The position numbers were made by a program, and so were the translations under genes. The notes under the pieces are model-generated. The model had not been told where the DNA came from, did not search any database, and saw nothing but the letters and a program-made list of their open reading frames with translations. 64,000 bases of DNA from QHWT01 sp963755695 (GTDB lineage: Bacteria > Acidobacteriota > Vicinamibacteria > Vicinamibacterales > 2-12-FULL-66-21): the NCBI GenBank assembly GCA_963755695.1, contig CAVWLB010000010.1:1922001-1986000 (forward strand), written 5' to 3'. The stretch's first letter is position 1; the number at the start of each line of letters is the position of its first letter. Positions 10,460 through 21,620 of this stretch are shown one piece after another.

Positions 10460-10786
10460 CTATTTGCCTCCTGGCATTGGTAGGGTCTCTTCGTCGATGG
10501 TGCAAATCGATCGCCGCGATGACCTGCCATCCACCCCTTGAAAACAGGCCTTTTTCAGACGAAGAGGGGTCGTCATGCGTACATGCTTTGTACGCGGATC
10601 GAACGAAATACAGGAGACCTGAAGAACTCGGTGGGTACTAACGTCCCGCACGCACATGAGATTCAGGTACTCGTCTCGTCGTGCGGTCGAGCAGCAGACC
10701 TCACGACCAGCGCTAGAGCTCTCGCCGCTGAAACGACGGACCTGAGCCGCGCACAGCGCAGAGTTTGAATCTCGAGTGGTGCACGA
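10460..10786. other. Intergenic region with a small inverted repeat
   Basis: No convincing gene. It carries the 5' leader of the low-complexity secreted protein and the 3' flank of the amidase. An inverted repeat GCGTAC-7-GTACGC lies at 10577-10595. Short open frames here have no plausible start or codon bias. Confidence 0.5.
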
Positions 10787-12533
10787 TCAGCGGAGTCCCG
10801 GTGGCGCCGCGCGCTTCTTCGTCGCCTGCTCGAAGGCATACGCGAGCCGGAGAAGTGTGGGCTCGCTGCAGGCCATACCGGTGAAGCTCACCCCAAAAGG
10901 CTGCGGCTTCGGATTGAAGCCCGGAGGGAATGGACTCGCCGGAGGTGCGTTGGGAGTCGGGTTCGGGGTCTGCGGAGCATTCGGTACCATCCCGAACGGG
11001 ACGATGACGGTGGGATATCCGGGACGGGCCGCGAGTGCTGAGCCGCTCGCGCCGGGAAACAGCAGCGCATCAAGGGTGTTTGCCTTCATCACCTCGTCAA
11101 TGCCGTGCGTCCCGCCGAGACGAATGTCTTTCGCCCGATCCGCTTCGTAGCGCGCGCGATCCTGCTCGACGTCCATCTCATCGGAGATATCGAGCTGCGC
11201 CTGGCCGTATTTGATCGCGCCCGCCTTCTCGTGGGCCTTGTTCCACGCGCGAAGCTCCGCGAGCGTCTTGACCGGCGCTGACGGTCCGAGCGAGGCGAGC
11301 CACTTGTTGAAGTCGCGCTTCATGCCGTACTTCAGGTCCACTGAGCAGTCCTCGTCCTTGCCCTTGGCGTCGTCAGTACCCGGAGCAGATGCCCCAGAGC
11401 AGGAAATTCTCCTTAGGATCCTTCTCGACGACGCTCGGAACGTCTGCGGGATCGACGATCGTCGCTCCCTGCTGCTTCAGAACCGCGATTGCCTCCTCCA
11501 TCACCTTCAACTGATCCGGATTCAGGCCACCACGCGGGCGCTCTGCTCCTGGCGGCGTCACGGGCTCGTAAAAGAACCCTCGCGGAATGCCGATACGAGC
11601 CCCCCGCAAGCCGTCGACCCGAAGAAACGCGGTGTAGTCGTGCCCTGGCGGCGGCGCGCAGGTGCGTGTCGCGGGATCATCCGGATCGGGCGCGGAACCC
11701 TCGATCACGCCGAGCATGATGGCCACGTCGCTGACCCACTTCGCCATCGGACCGGGGGTGTCCTGATCGGCGGTAATTGGAATCACACCATGACGGCTGA
11801 CGCGACCGACGGTCGGCTTCACCCCGGCGAGCATGTTCTGGTTCGAGGGACTGAGAATCGATCCAGATGTCTCGGTGCCGACATTGCCGCTCCAGAGGTT
11901 TGCTGCCGTGCCGATGCCCGAACTCGACCCTCCCGTCCCCATCGCTGGACGCCCGTCGAACGTCGTCTCGCGCGGATCCCTCCGCGGATCGTAGGGGTTC
12001 ATGCCGTAGCCCTTCAGCGCGTTGTAGTTGCCCGGCATGTTGCTCGCCACCCAGTTGGCAAGCTCGGTGAGCCCGGTCTTCGCGATGATGATTGCTCCTG
12101 CCTCGCGGAGGTTCCTCGCGAGCGTGGCCTCGTATGGAGGGACGAACCCGTCGAACGCCAGGGCTCCCCCAGTCGTCGGCATGGCGGTCGTGTGGATGTT
12201 GTCCTTCAGAGCGATCGGGATGCCGTGCAGCGATCCACGGACACGACCCTGGGCGCGCTCACGATCTCGTTCGTCCGCTTCCTTCAACGCGTCGGGGTTG
12301 ATCGGTGATCGCGGCGTTCAGCTTGTCCTCGTACAGCGCGATGCGCGTCAGGTACTGCTGCACGATGTCGTGCGAGGTGACGCGGCCTCTCTTCATCGCC
12401 TCCTGCATCTCGGGAATGCTCGCCTCGAATACGCTGAAGGCAGCCTCCGGTGTCGACAGGCTCTTGCCGGGTAATCACAACGGTGCGGTGCGGCCAGAAC
12501 CAGCAGCACTAATGCGGGCGCAATCTGTTTCAT
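10787..12533 (-). CDS. Amidase (amidase signature family), frameshifted
   Basis: Amide hydrolase with the Ser-cisSer-Lys triad: catalytic Lys in PIALKDNIHTT, cis-Ser in GTGGSSSGIGTAANL, nucleophile Ser in GTETSGSILSPS. ATG 12533 starts a short signal peptide-like stretch (MKQIAPALVLLVLAAP) and overlaps the stop of the alpha/beta hydrolase (ATGA), so the two are coupled. Segments in different frames join near 12480, 12295 and 11375. The C-terminal third (PSEPTLLRLAYAFEQATKKR) is typical of secreted acidobacterial amidases. The substrate cannot be told from sequence. Length after correction, about 580 aa, fits the family. Confidence 0.85.
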
Positions 12534-13479
12534 GGTGTCGATGGCGGTGAAGTGTCGTGGCGACGGATGAACCAGGTGATGGTTCGGATCAACTCGCCTT
12601 GGGATTTCTCGAGGTGCGCGGCGTGATCGGCGCCGGGCAGAATCACCCAGGCCTTGTCCGCGGTCCCGAAGCGCGCGAACAGTTTCACCTGCACCGACAC
12701 TGGCGCCTGGGGATCGCGCTCCCCGTGACCAGCAGGGAAGGAACGATCAGCTTCGACGGGACGAAGGCGTTGAACTGCTGTTCGTCGCGCCAGTCGGCGT
12801 AGACCGGGTCGGCGCGGAGTGCGGCGCGGGCGAACGCGTCAATGGTCGCGCCCGACACCGCGTCTGGGGTGATGAAGTCGGAAATGGCGGCATCGGTCGT
12901 ATTCCGTTTGCGCGGCGGCGAGGCTGGCGCTTCCACCGATGCGACGCGGAGATCCGGATCGAGACCGAACCCGAGCAGCACGACGCCGGCGAACTTCTCG
13001 GGCGCCTGCTGCGCCGCGAGGGCCGCAACCATTGCGCCCCGCGAGAGGCCGAGCACGTAAACCTGGCGTCCGGCGCTGCGCGCCGGACCACGCAGCCATT
13101 CGATGACGGCGAGCACGTCGGCGACCGCCCGATCGGGCGTCAGCCAGCCGCTCACGTCGCGCGGCGTCGCTCCGTACCCGCGCAGATCGACCGCGTAGAC
13201 GTCGAGACCGCTGGCGGCGAGCGTGTCCATGAATGAGCGCTCGCTTCCAACCTGCAGGTCGAAATTCGGCAGGCTGCTCCAGGTGCGTCCGTGAATGAGC
13301 AGAATCGCGGCCCGCGGCTGCGCCGCACGCTTCTGCCAGACCGCGAGCTTGTGCCCGTCGACGACCACGTCGTGCTGGATCGGCGGGGAGGCCGCTGCTG
13401 TCGAGGCCAGCAGGATGGCCGTCAGCGCGACACCAGCGATCTTCAGACGCCGGCCTGCGCGGCTCAGGACGACGCGCAC
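12530..13479 (-). CDS. Secreted alpha/beta hydrolase, frameshifted near its C-terminus
   Basis: Alpha/beta-hydrolase fold: oxyanion segment ILLIHGRTWSS, DLRGYGAT, nucleophile elbow GLSRGAM, and a C-terminal ADHAAHLEKSQGEL carrying the catalytic His in the second frame. The frame changes near 12715. GTG 13479 lies five bases after the stop of the preceding gene and gives the N-terminus VRVVLSRAGRRLKIAGVALTA, a signal peptide. An upstream GTG at 13500 is possible. The stop overlaps the amidase start. Probably an esterase or lipase-like enzyme acting outside the cytoplasm; substrate unknown. Confidence 0.75.
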
Positions 13480-13483
13480 GGGT

Positions 13484-15919
13484 TCAGCGGCCCTGCTCAC
13501 GTCTGATGCCCTGCCGCAGCGCCTCCATCGTCTGCGGCGACGCAACGAAGAGCTCGTCCGGGAAGTGGCCGCGCATACGCGAGCATGCCCGAGTAGATGA
13601 CGTCGCTCTGATAGAGGTTGAGGCCGATGCCGGCGAGGAACTGCAGCCGGAGGTTGCGATCGCGGTTGATCGACGCGTCTTTCAGCCAGGGCGCCAGATC
13701 GTTGGCCGGCCGGCGAAGGTCGAGAAGAGGTCGACTGCGGAGTTCATCCCGATCTCGCGCAGCGACTGCGCGACCGGCGCGTATTCGGGCCGCTGCAGCC
13801 GGCGCTGAACCGCGTCGACGTCAATCTTGGTCGGCTCCACCTGTCCGAGCAGCGACGAGATCGTAGCCCGGCACCGTTGTTGGTGTTGCCCCAGACGATG
13901 CCGTTGGGGAACGCTTCGAAGAACGTCGCGATTTCGCTCTTCACGGCCTCGGTATTGCTCTCGTAGAGCTGCACGAACAGCGTCACCGCGCCGCCGGGAT
14001 TGAGATGGGCCTTGGCGATGTCGAAGAACTCGCGGGTATAGAGCATCGCCGCCCCCTTCACCCACGGGTCGAGCGGGTCCGAGGTAATCGCGTCGAACTT
14101 CTCCTTCGTCGTCAGCAGGAAGTGCCGCGCGTCGTCGATGCGGATGTGCACCTTCGGGTTGTCGACGACCTTGAAATTGTGGTCGCCAAAATACTTGGAC
14201 ACGACCTTGGAACGAGCGGCTCGATTTCGGCGATGGTCTCGTGCTCGACCGCCGGGTCGATCGACACGGCGCCGGCCGTCACGCCGGCGCCGCAGCCGAT
14301 GACCAGCACCTTCTTCGCCTGCGCCGGAATCAGCGTCGTCATGTGACCGAGCATGCGCTGGAGCCGCATGTCCTGCGGCTCGCTCGACGCCTGCACTTTG
14401 CCGGCATTGTGATAGTTGAGCACACCGCCGGGAAGCCGCGAGACCGCGACCGTCGCGTTCCATCCCTCGCCCATGTAGATGATGTCGGCCTGAGCCGATG
14501 CGCGTGGCGGCGTATCGGCCGTAGGCGGCAAGAATGCCCGGAACGGGATGGACGGTGCGAGACAGGAGCCCTGCTCCCGCGGCCGCGACGACGATCACGA
14601 TGGTACTCGCGAGCGTCACCTGGCCCTGACCCGGCGCGTCCTCTGTCATGCCGGTCGAGAGCACCAGCAGCCCGGAGAGCGCGCGACACGAGAATCAACG
14701 CCTGCTGCGCGTGCTGGCTGCCGAGCCAGACGACGAGCAGCAGGCTGCCGATAAGCGATCCGACGATCGCGCCGACGGTGTTCGCCGCGTAGACGCCGCC
14801 GACCAGTCGCGCCGGATCTTGTCCGCGCGCTCGCGACGGCGGCGAGCGCGAGCGGGAAGCTCGCACCCCAGAGGATGGCGCCGGGCAGCACGGCCCACAG
14901 GCAGCGCACGAAATCGAGCTGGAAGTTGAACCAGGGATCGGTCGAGATCGACGGGTTGATCGGCCAGTACGGCAGCGATTGGGTCAGCATGAACGCGGTC
15001 CACGCGATCGCCGCGCAGAGCAGCATCTGGCACCAGCCGAGCGCGACGCGCGGGTCTTGGCGCGCTCGCTGCCGATCGCCGATCCGATGCTGCTGCCGAT
15101 GCCGAGCCCGAAGAGGAATACCGCGAGAATCAGCGAGAACGTGTAGACCGTCGCGCCGAACAGCAGCGACAGCAGCCGCGTCCAGATCACTTCCGCCGCG
15201 AGCGCGGTCATGCCCGACAGCCCAATCGCTACGTAAACCGCCCAGGCACCCGGAACACGCGCGGGCGCGGTGGCCTCGCGATCGGTCGGGAGTTGGTCAA
15301 CGGTGGGAGTGCGGCTCGCGATCAGCATCGCGAGCCGCGGCAACGCTGACATTGAGTGCCACGGCCACGTAGGTGGCGAACGCGAGGTCGTGGACGCGCA
15401 GGAGATAGAAGCCCGCGAGCAGACTCCCGAGCACGCCGCCGCCGATGTTGCCGCCATAAAAGAAGCCGAGCCAGGAGACACCTTCCGGCGTCGACTCGAC
15501 CCACCGTGAAATCGCGGGAAGCGTCGCGCCCATCAGCAGCGTCGGCGGCAACAGGCAGATTCCCGCCGTCAGCCCGCGCAGCAGAATGCCGGTGATCCCT
15601 TCGCCACCGAGCGACGTATATGCGCTATTGAGGAGCGGCATGCCGAAGAGAACGAGCACGCCGATGACGCCGATGCCGAGTTCCAGAAGTGCGTACACCC
15701 GCAGCGGATGCTGGCGCGGGCGGCCCCGATTCGCGGCAGAAGCAGGCTGCCAAGGCACATGCCGCCCATGAACGTGCCGAGCAGCACGCCCATCGACACG
15801 GCGGAAGACCCGATGACGAGTTGGAGCAGCTGAAACCAGACGACTTCGTATATCAGCGCGGCACAGCCGCTACCGACAAAGAGCAGCAAGAGGGCGGGCA
15901 GAAACCGCCGCGGGGCCAT
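13484..15919 (-). CDS. MFS-like membrane protein fused to spermidine synthase domain, heavily frameshifted
   Basis: The N-terminal half holds many hydrophobic helices (LPALLLLFVGSGCAALIYEVV, GLTAGICLLPPTLLMGATLP, LSGMTALAAEVIWTRLL). The C-terminal part is a Rossmann methyltransferase-like domain of the spermine/spermidine synthase family: VLVIGCGAGVTAGAV for aminopropyl-donor binding and VDNPKVHIRIDDARHFL, then ITSDPLDPWVKGAAMLYTREF. The C-terminus reads HFPDELFVASPQTMEALRQG. ATG 15919 follows AAGGTGA by six bases. At least nine frame changes occur (near 15710, 15350, 15040, 14830, 14690, 14530, 14210, 13870, 13580), so the residue sequence is unreliable. These fusions are common in soil bacteria; the product is not proven to be spermidine. 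It leads the hydrolase-amidase operon. Confidence 0.75.
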
Positions 15920-16189
15920 CAAGTCACCTTTCGAAGCATCAACCCGCCGTGACTTCCTGGACTCCGGTGGTTTCCGCCTTCAAACGGAAGTCCCAGTCAC
16001 AGAAGAGGATAGGTATCGTACCACAGACTCCGGGACCGGCCGGTTTGCTTACCGTTGGGGCGTTTTGGGTCCCAACGACTCGCGCGTGGTTTCCGTCAAA
16101 TACGCTCGTGAGCTCAATCGTCGCGGTGCGGCCGGTGACCGGCTGCTCGAGAAACCGAACCGTGCTACGCCCAATGCCCGGAGGACCTG
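15920..16189. other. Divergent intergenic region with short palindrome
   Basis: Separates the minus-strand spermidine-synthase fusion from the plus-strand ABC ATPase. TTGGG-T-CCCAA at 16065-16075 is an exact palindrome and a possible operator. No other supported feature. Confidence 0.35.
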
Positions 16190-16930
16190 ATGGCCTGGTG
16201 GAAACGCAGCAGCAAGGCTGAAGACACGCCGGCGGATCCGAACCTGCCGCTGATTCGGCTCGAAGGGATCACCAAGATTTTCAAGGGGGACGCCGACGAA
16301 GAGACCCGGGCGCTCGACGATGTGACTGTCGATATCGAGCGGGGCCAGTACGTCTCGGTCTCAGGACCGTCGGGCTGCGGCAAGTCGACGTTCCTCTCGA
16401 TGCTGGCGCTGCTCGATGCGCCGACGAAGGGGCGCTACACCTTCAACGGGCGGCGCGTCGACCAGCTGTCACCTTCCGAAAAGGCGCGCGTGCGCAACGT
16501 CGAGATTGGCCTCATCTTTCAGAGCTTCAACCTGATTGGCGACATGACAGTCTATGAAAACGTCGAGTATCCCCTCACCCTGCGGGGAGTGAGCGCGGAC
16601 GAGCGGAAGGCGCGGGTCGACGCGGCGCTCACGCGCGTCGGACTGGGCCCGCGCGCAAAGCAGCGGCCGGGGTCTCTGTCGGGGGGACATCAACAGCTGG
16701 TCGCGATCGCGCGCGCCATCGCGGGGCGTCCGCCGATCGTGCTGGCCGACGAGCCGACCGGCAACCTCGACTCGAAGAGCGGCGAAGCGGTGATGGAGAT
16801 GTTGCGCGAGCTGAACGCCGCAGGAGCAACCGTCTGCCTGGCAACCCACAACCCGCGCTACATCGCGATGGCCAAGCGTAACCTCTATCTCTTCGATGGC
16901 AAGGTCGTTCCACTTCCGATTGAAGATTGA
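16190..16930 (+). CDS. ABC transporter ATP-binding protein (LolD/MacB type)
   Basis: ATPase subunit of the LolD/MacB/FtsE-like group, normally paired with a FtsX-like permease for lipoprotein sorting or efflux. Walker A is GPSGCGKST (residues about 64-72), the Q-loop is IGLIFQSFNLIGDMT, the signature is LSGGHQQ (usually LSGGQQQ), Walker B is IVLADEPTGNLD, and the H-loop is CLATHNPRY. No permease gene lies on either side, so it is an orphan here. Its last codons (LPIED-stop) fall in the first unit of the downstream GATTG repeat array, as if the array had replaced the original 3' end. Clean frame. Confidence 0.88.
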   Translation: MAWWKRSSKAEDTPADPNLPLIRLEGITKIFKGDADEETRALDDVTVDIERGQYVSVSGPSGCGKSTFLSMLALLDAPTKGRYTFNGRRVDQLSPSEKARVRNVEIGLIFQSFNLIGDMTVYENVEYPLTLRGVSADERKARVDAALTRVGLGPRAKQRPGSLSGGHQQLVAIARAIAGRPPIVLADEPTGNLDSKSGEAVMEMLRELNAAGATVCLATHNPRYIAMAKRNLYLFDGKVVPLPIED

Positions 16931-17170
16931 AGATTGCAGATTGGGATTGACGATTGAAGATTGCCGATTCTATTGGCGATTGAAGATTGCCGATTGCATT
17001 GGCGATTGAAGACTGCCGATTGTATTGGCGATTGAATTGACAATCGTCAATCGTCAGTTGCAATCGGCAGTCGTCAATCGTCAATGCCAATTGACAATCG
17101 TCACTGCCAATCGCCAATCGTCAATCGCCAATCCCAATCTCCAATCTTCAATCTTCAGTCGGCAATCGTT
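16916..17170. repeat. Inverted array of GATTG-type short repeats between convergent genes
   Basis: About 250 bases of AT-richer sequence. The left half repeats GATTGAAGATTGCC-like units on the plus strand; from about 17041 the right half carries the reverse complement (CAATCGTCAATC). The centre CGATTG-AATTGA-CAATCG is an exact inverted repeat. The two halves could fold into one long imperfect hairpin. Both flanking genes read into it and stop within its outermost units. Confidence 0.85.
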
Positions 17171-18233
17171 CCCCTTTTAGTTGCCGGAAGACGCGTTCCA
17201 CGGCGGGCTGGACGAAGTAGGCATCGAAGGCTCGCTGGGCGAGCGGGTCGTCGCCGGCGAGCTCCTTCTTCCAGTCGGCGAGCGTCACCTTTGCCTGAAC
17301 CGCCTCCAGCGTCGCCCCGGCGGCAATCTCGGTCTTGACCCGGGCGACGAGATCGGTGAGCAGTCGCTGCACGCGCGCCGCGGCGCTCCAGTCGTGCTGC
17401 ACCGCCCCGTGGCCGATCAGGATCGTCGACGCATCCAGTTGTTGGAGCTTTCCCAGCGTGTCCGCCCACTCGGCATAATACGACCCGATGCCGAACGGCA
17501 CGGGTGCCACGACCAGATCGCCACTCGCGACGATCTTTTCCTTCGGCAGATACACGACGACATCGCCGCGGGTGTTGCCGAGTCCGAGATGCTCGATACG
17601 GATGGTGCGCGTGCCGGTCTGCAGCGTCAGCGAGCGGTCGATAGTGAGATCCGGCAGCGTTTCCTTCACCTGCGGAACCTCCTCGCCGTACTTCTTGAGC
17701 AGGCGCAGCGTCACCTCGGCTCGGCGCCGCCGTTCTTCGGTGAGCGCGGTTCCGTCCGACCCCTTCCCGGTGCGGAGATACTCTTCGAACTTCGCCACCG
17801 TGGCCTTGTTGTTTTCCACGTCGGTCTTGATCGCGCCAAACGCCTGCTTCGCGGCATCGGTGCGGGTATTGACGTGCGAGATGATCTGCAGACCGGGCCA
17901 CTCCTCGCGGAACACGCTGTTGCCGAACACGTGGTCGTCGTGCCAGTGAGTGTTCACCAGATAGCGCACCGGTTTCGGCGTCAGCTTTCGAATCTCTCCG
18001 ATGATCGTCCGCGCCGTCGACGGCAGCATGCTCGAGTCGACGACCAGTACGTCCTCGTCGTTGATCACGATGAGCACGTTGGGTTCCGGGTGAAAGGGCT
18101 GTTCCCGCCAGACGAACCCATACACGCCGTCAGCGAACTTGACGACATCGTAGGCATCTTCCGGCGCCGATGGTTGCGGAGCCAGCAGGGTCGCGGCCAC
18201 GAACATGAAGGACAGAATCATGCCGCCGAGCAT
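17148..18233 (-). CDS. Secreted metallo-beta-lactamase-fold hydrolase
   Basis: Zinc hydrolase of the MBL superfamily. THWHDDHVFGN carries the HXHXDH zinc motif; further ligands are in ASGDLVVAPVP and TILIGHGAVQHDW. The N-terminus MLGGMILSFMFVAATLLAP is a signal peptide, which is why 18233 is chosen over the longer open frame to 18368 that would cover a repeat. The ligand and domain order resembles the periplasmic quinoprotein-relay or SoxH-like MBL group more than true beta-lactamases. The last residues (RLPTED) are encoded by the repeat array at the 3' end. Intact frame, monocistronic. Confidence 0.85.
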   Translation of the reverse strand: MLGGMILSFMFVAATLLAPQPSAPEDAYDVVKFADGVYGFVWREQPFHPEPNVLIVINDEDVLVVDSSMLPSTARTIIGEIRKLTPKPVRYLVNTHWHDDHVFGNSVFREEWPGLQIISHVNTRTDAAKQAFGAIKTDVENNKATVAKFEEYLRTGKGSDGTALTEERRRRAEVTLRLLKKYGEEVPQVKETLPDLTIDRSLTLQTGTRTIRIEHLGLGNTRGDVVVYLPKEKIVASGDLVVAPVPFGIGSYYAEWADTLGKLQQLDASTILIGHGAVQHDWSAAARVQRLLTDLVARVKTEIAAGATLEAVQAKVTLADWKKELAGDDPLAQRAFDAYFVQPAVERVFRQLKGERLPTED

Positions 18234-18324
18234 ACGGTCGATTGCGTGCTTGCGTGATCCGGAGGTGACGAACAGCCCTCTGGCAGTGACGGATGGCAAC
18301 GGCGCTTTGTCGAGACCCGGCGCC

Positions 18325-18366
18325 TCTTGTAGGGCCCCTCTTGTAGGGCCCCTCTTCAGAGGGGCC
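18325..18366. repeat. REP-like hairpin element, tandem copies
   Basis: Unit CTCTTGTAGGGCCC occurs twice in tandem and a third partial copy continues into a perfect hairpin GGCCCCTCT-TC-AGAGGGGCC. It lies between the start of the MBL gene and the stop of the VPS10 gene, and is related to elements at 22079 and 41087-41137. It may act as terminator for the VPS10 gene. Confidence 0.7.
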
Positions 18367-18380
18367 ACGTACTCGCCGGA

Positions 18381-21300
18381 TTATCGCGGCGCTGCGGCTT
18401 CGATCGCCTTCAGTTCCTGCATCAGATCGTCGAAGCGTTTGATCGCTTCCTGACCGACTTTCTGGTCTGCGCCACCGACCATCCGCTGGATGTTCTGGAA
18501 CTGCTCGATCAGCATCGGCTCCGGGTAGGCACCCCCGGCGGACACCAAACGTGCCCAGAGACCTTGCAGCGGATCGCTGTACTGCACCGATTCGGGAGAT
18601 TCACCAACACCCGGGGCAGGCGGCGGTTGAATGCCCTTTTGCTGCATCGCCTGCTGAAGACGGCCACGCAGGGCGTTGGCCTGCGCAATCGCGTCGCGCA
18701 CCTTCAGGAGGAACTGCTCCTGGGCGACAAGATCCGCCTGCGTCACGCCATCTTTGGTGACACGGGGATCGGCCTTCACCGTAAACGATTTCGACTGGCT
18801 CACCGACCCGGTCGTGAGACGCACGGTGTAGCGTCCTGGCGCCACCATGGGACCGTTGTCGCCCCACCGGAAGTCCCACAGGTACCGGTTGTGACCGGCG
18901 CGCACGGTTAATGGCACCGCGGCGCCGCGGCCACGCCCGCCAGAGGGCTGCGGCGACCCGGCTTCTTCCTGTTCCGCGGAGGGCGCGTCCGACGCCGCAT
19001 GGCTGACGCGACCGCCGCGTCCGCCGCCCGCGCCTGATTCCTCGCCAGAGGAACGAACGGTGCGAACGACGGTTCCCGCAGAGTTGAGGATGTCGATCGC
19101 GGTGTCGCCGGAAAATCCTGGCGGCAGAACGTAGTCGATTGCCGCCGCCACCGGAGGATATTGCGGCACGCTCGTGGCGCCGCGTGGAGCGGCGCCGTAG
19201 CGGTACCGGATCGCATCGCGAGGCTGCAACAGCGACGGCTGAGACGAAGAGAGTGGAAGCTGCTGCAGCGGCGACACGTCGTCCATGATCCAGAACGATC
19301 GCCCCATCGTCGAGATGACGAGATCGCTGTCGGTGGACCTGGATGTCGGTGACCGGCGTCGCCGGCAGGTTCTGCTGCAGCGGCTGCCAGTGCTTGCCGT
19401 TGTCGAACGACACGAACACGCCGAACTCCGTGCCGGCGTAGAGCAGGCCGGCTCGGTTCGGGATCCTCGCGGACGACGCGCGTCGGGTAATCGGCGGGAA
19501 TGCCGTTGGTGCCGTCGGTCAGCAGCGTCCAGGTCGCGCCGTAGTCGTCGGTCGTGTAGATGTAGGGCTTCAGATCGTGCTCGCGCAGGTAGCGATAGAC
19601 CGCGATGTAGGCCGAGCCCTTGCGATGCGGCGAGTCTTCGATGTTCTGCACGCGGCCGCCGGCCGGCAGATCCTTCGGCGTCACGTTCTTCCATGTCTTG
19701 CCGTTGTCGCGCGTCACGCTGACCGGCCCGTCGTTGGCGCCGACCCAGATCACGCCCGGCTCGAGGCGCGATTCGACCATCGAGTAGATCGACGAATAGA
19801 CTTCTTCGCCGGTGACGTCGCGCGTGATCGGCCGTGCCCGGCACGACCTGATACTTCCGGTTCGTGTCGCCGTCAGGTCGGGCTGATCACCTCCCACGTG
19901 ACGCCGTCGTCGGTCGACCGGTGCAGCACGTGCGAAGCCTGATAGATGACGTCTCGGGTCGTGCGGCGAGACGATAGATGACCGTCTGGCGCGGGAAGCG
20001 GAACTTGATGTCGTCGGGATCGTGGCCGTAGCGATTCTGCGGGTAGACCCAGTGTGCCCTGCGCCTGGCCGGTCTGCGACGTTGTAGCGCTCGACTTCGC
20101 CCTTGCAGGCGCCCCAGATGACCTTGCCGTCGGGCGTCGGCCAGATCTCGCCGGTCTCGCAGCCCGACGCCTGCGTCCACGCCTGCGCGGGATGATCGAA
20201 GCCCCACGACACCGGCGGGACGCTCGGCACGATGAGCGTCGAGTTGTCCTGCTGCGGCCTGTAGAGGAGATACGGATACTGCTCGTCGACCGCGACCATG
20301 TAGATCTCGGCGGTCGGCTGATTCAGGATCGATCGACCAGCGTGCGCCCGCCATCGCGCGTGACGTTGGCGCCGCCGTCGTTGACCTGGATGGCATGATG
20401 TCGGGTTGTCGGGGTTGAACCAGATGCCGTGGTTGTCGCCGTGCGGCGTCTGCGACGTCGTCGAACGTCTTGCCGCCGTCGGTCGACTTGTGGAGGCTGA
20501 GCTCGTTGACCCACACTTCGTTCTGGGTTCTTCGGGTTGACGTCGACGTAGTTGAAGTAGAACGGCCGCGCGCGCAGGCTGGCTGGCTGCTGTTGACGAG
20601 CGCCACGTCGCGCCGCCGTCGTCGGAGCGGTAGAGCCCGCCCTCGGTCGCCCGGCGCCTCGACCATCGCGTAGACACGTTCGCGGCTGGCTGCGCGCGAT
20701 GTCGATGTCGATCTTGCCGATCAGGTCGTGCGGCAGGCCGTTCGTGAGCTGCGTCCAGTCTCGCCGCCGTCGTCGACTTGTAGATGCCGCCTTCGCTGGC
20801 CGGGCCGCCGCTGATGATGTCCCAGCCCTTTGCGGAAGCCCTTGTACATCGCCGGCGTAGAGCTCGTCGGGATTCGACTAGTTGATCGCGACGACGCGGC
20901 CGCCGGTCTCGTTGTTGACGAACAGCGTCTTCTTCCACGTCTTGCCGCCGTCGGTCGTCTTGAAGATGCCGCGCTCGTCGTTGGGACCGAACGGCGATCC
21001 GAGCGCCGCGAGCCAGACGATGTCGGGATTCGTCGGGATGGACCTTGAGCGCGCCGATCTGCCCCGAGTCCTTGAGGCCCACGAACTGCCACGTGCGTGC
21101 CGGCGTCGGTCGACTTGTAGACGCCGCGGCCGATGATCACGTTGCTGCGGATCGCCGCGCTGCCGGTGCCGACGTAGACGACGTTCGGGATTCGACTCGG
21201 AGACGTCGATCGATCCGATCGATCCGGTCGGCGATCTGTCCGTCGCTGATCGGCGTCCAGCGTATCGCCGCAGTCGTCGGTCTTCCACACGCCGCCGCCG

Positions 21301-21533
21301 GTGGCGCCCATGTAGAACGTGCAGGGCTGGCTGCGCACGCCGGCAACGGCCGTCACGCGCCCGCCGCGCGTCGGCCCGACATTCCGCCACCGCAGATCCT
21401 GATAGTCGCGCGAATCGATGATGATGCCGGCGCTCGGTTCGCTCGTATTGCGCGGAGGGGATGCGGACTGCTGCGTGTGGACGACGGCCGAAAGGCAGAG
21501 GACGAGAAAGGCGAACGCAAGTCGAACGCGCAT
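18381..21533 (-). CDS. VPS10/BNR-repeat beta-propeller secreted protein, heavily frameshifted
   Basis: Large secreted propeller protein (about 1050 aa after correction) of the sortilin-VPS10/exo-sialidase-like BNR type that is abundant in Acidobacteriota. The start MRVRLAFAFLVLCLSAVVHT is a signal peptide. Repeats follow: LRWRNVGPTRGGRVTAVAG, GATGGGVWKTDDCG, GVYKSTDAGT, KTTDGGKTWKKTLF, VSFDNGKHW, each an Asp-box blade. The C-terminal part, NRYLWDFRWGDNGPMV then GRYTVRLTTG, is an Ig-like sandwich, followed by a helical tail. At least ten frame changes lie between 18900 and 21400, while 18381-18900 is clean. Role unknown; such proteins are often guessed to be peptidase-associated. Confidence 0.8.
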
Positions 21534-21542
21534 ATCCAGCCG

Positions 21543-21548
21543 AGTATA
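21543..21548 (-). promoter_or_regulatory. -10 box for the VPS10 gene
   Basis: TATACT read on the minus strand, nine bases before the ATG at 21533. It would give a leader of only two or three bases. No clear -35 box. Confidence 0.4.
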
Positions 21549-21620
21549 GCGACTCCGCATCCGCTGCACCCGGACATCGAGATTGATCACCGTTTGCGTC
21601 GCGCGCAGCGCCGGCGTAGC

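Noticed and set aside
15949..16221. 90-aa plus-strand open frame upstream of the ABC ATPase
   Set aside because: No ribosome binding site, poor codon bias and overlap with the ATPase start.
16916..17170. CRISPR array
   Set aside because: Units are 7-14 bases, degenerate and without unique spacers, and the second half is inverted; no cas genes in the window. The same applies to the other arrays.
17181..18257. 358-aa plus-strand open frame
   Set aside because: Antisense to the MBL hydrolase with its intact HXHXDH motif.
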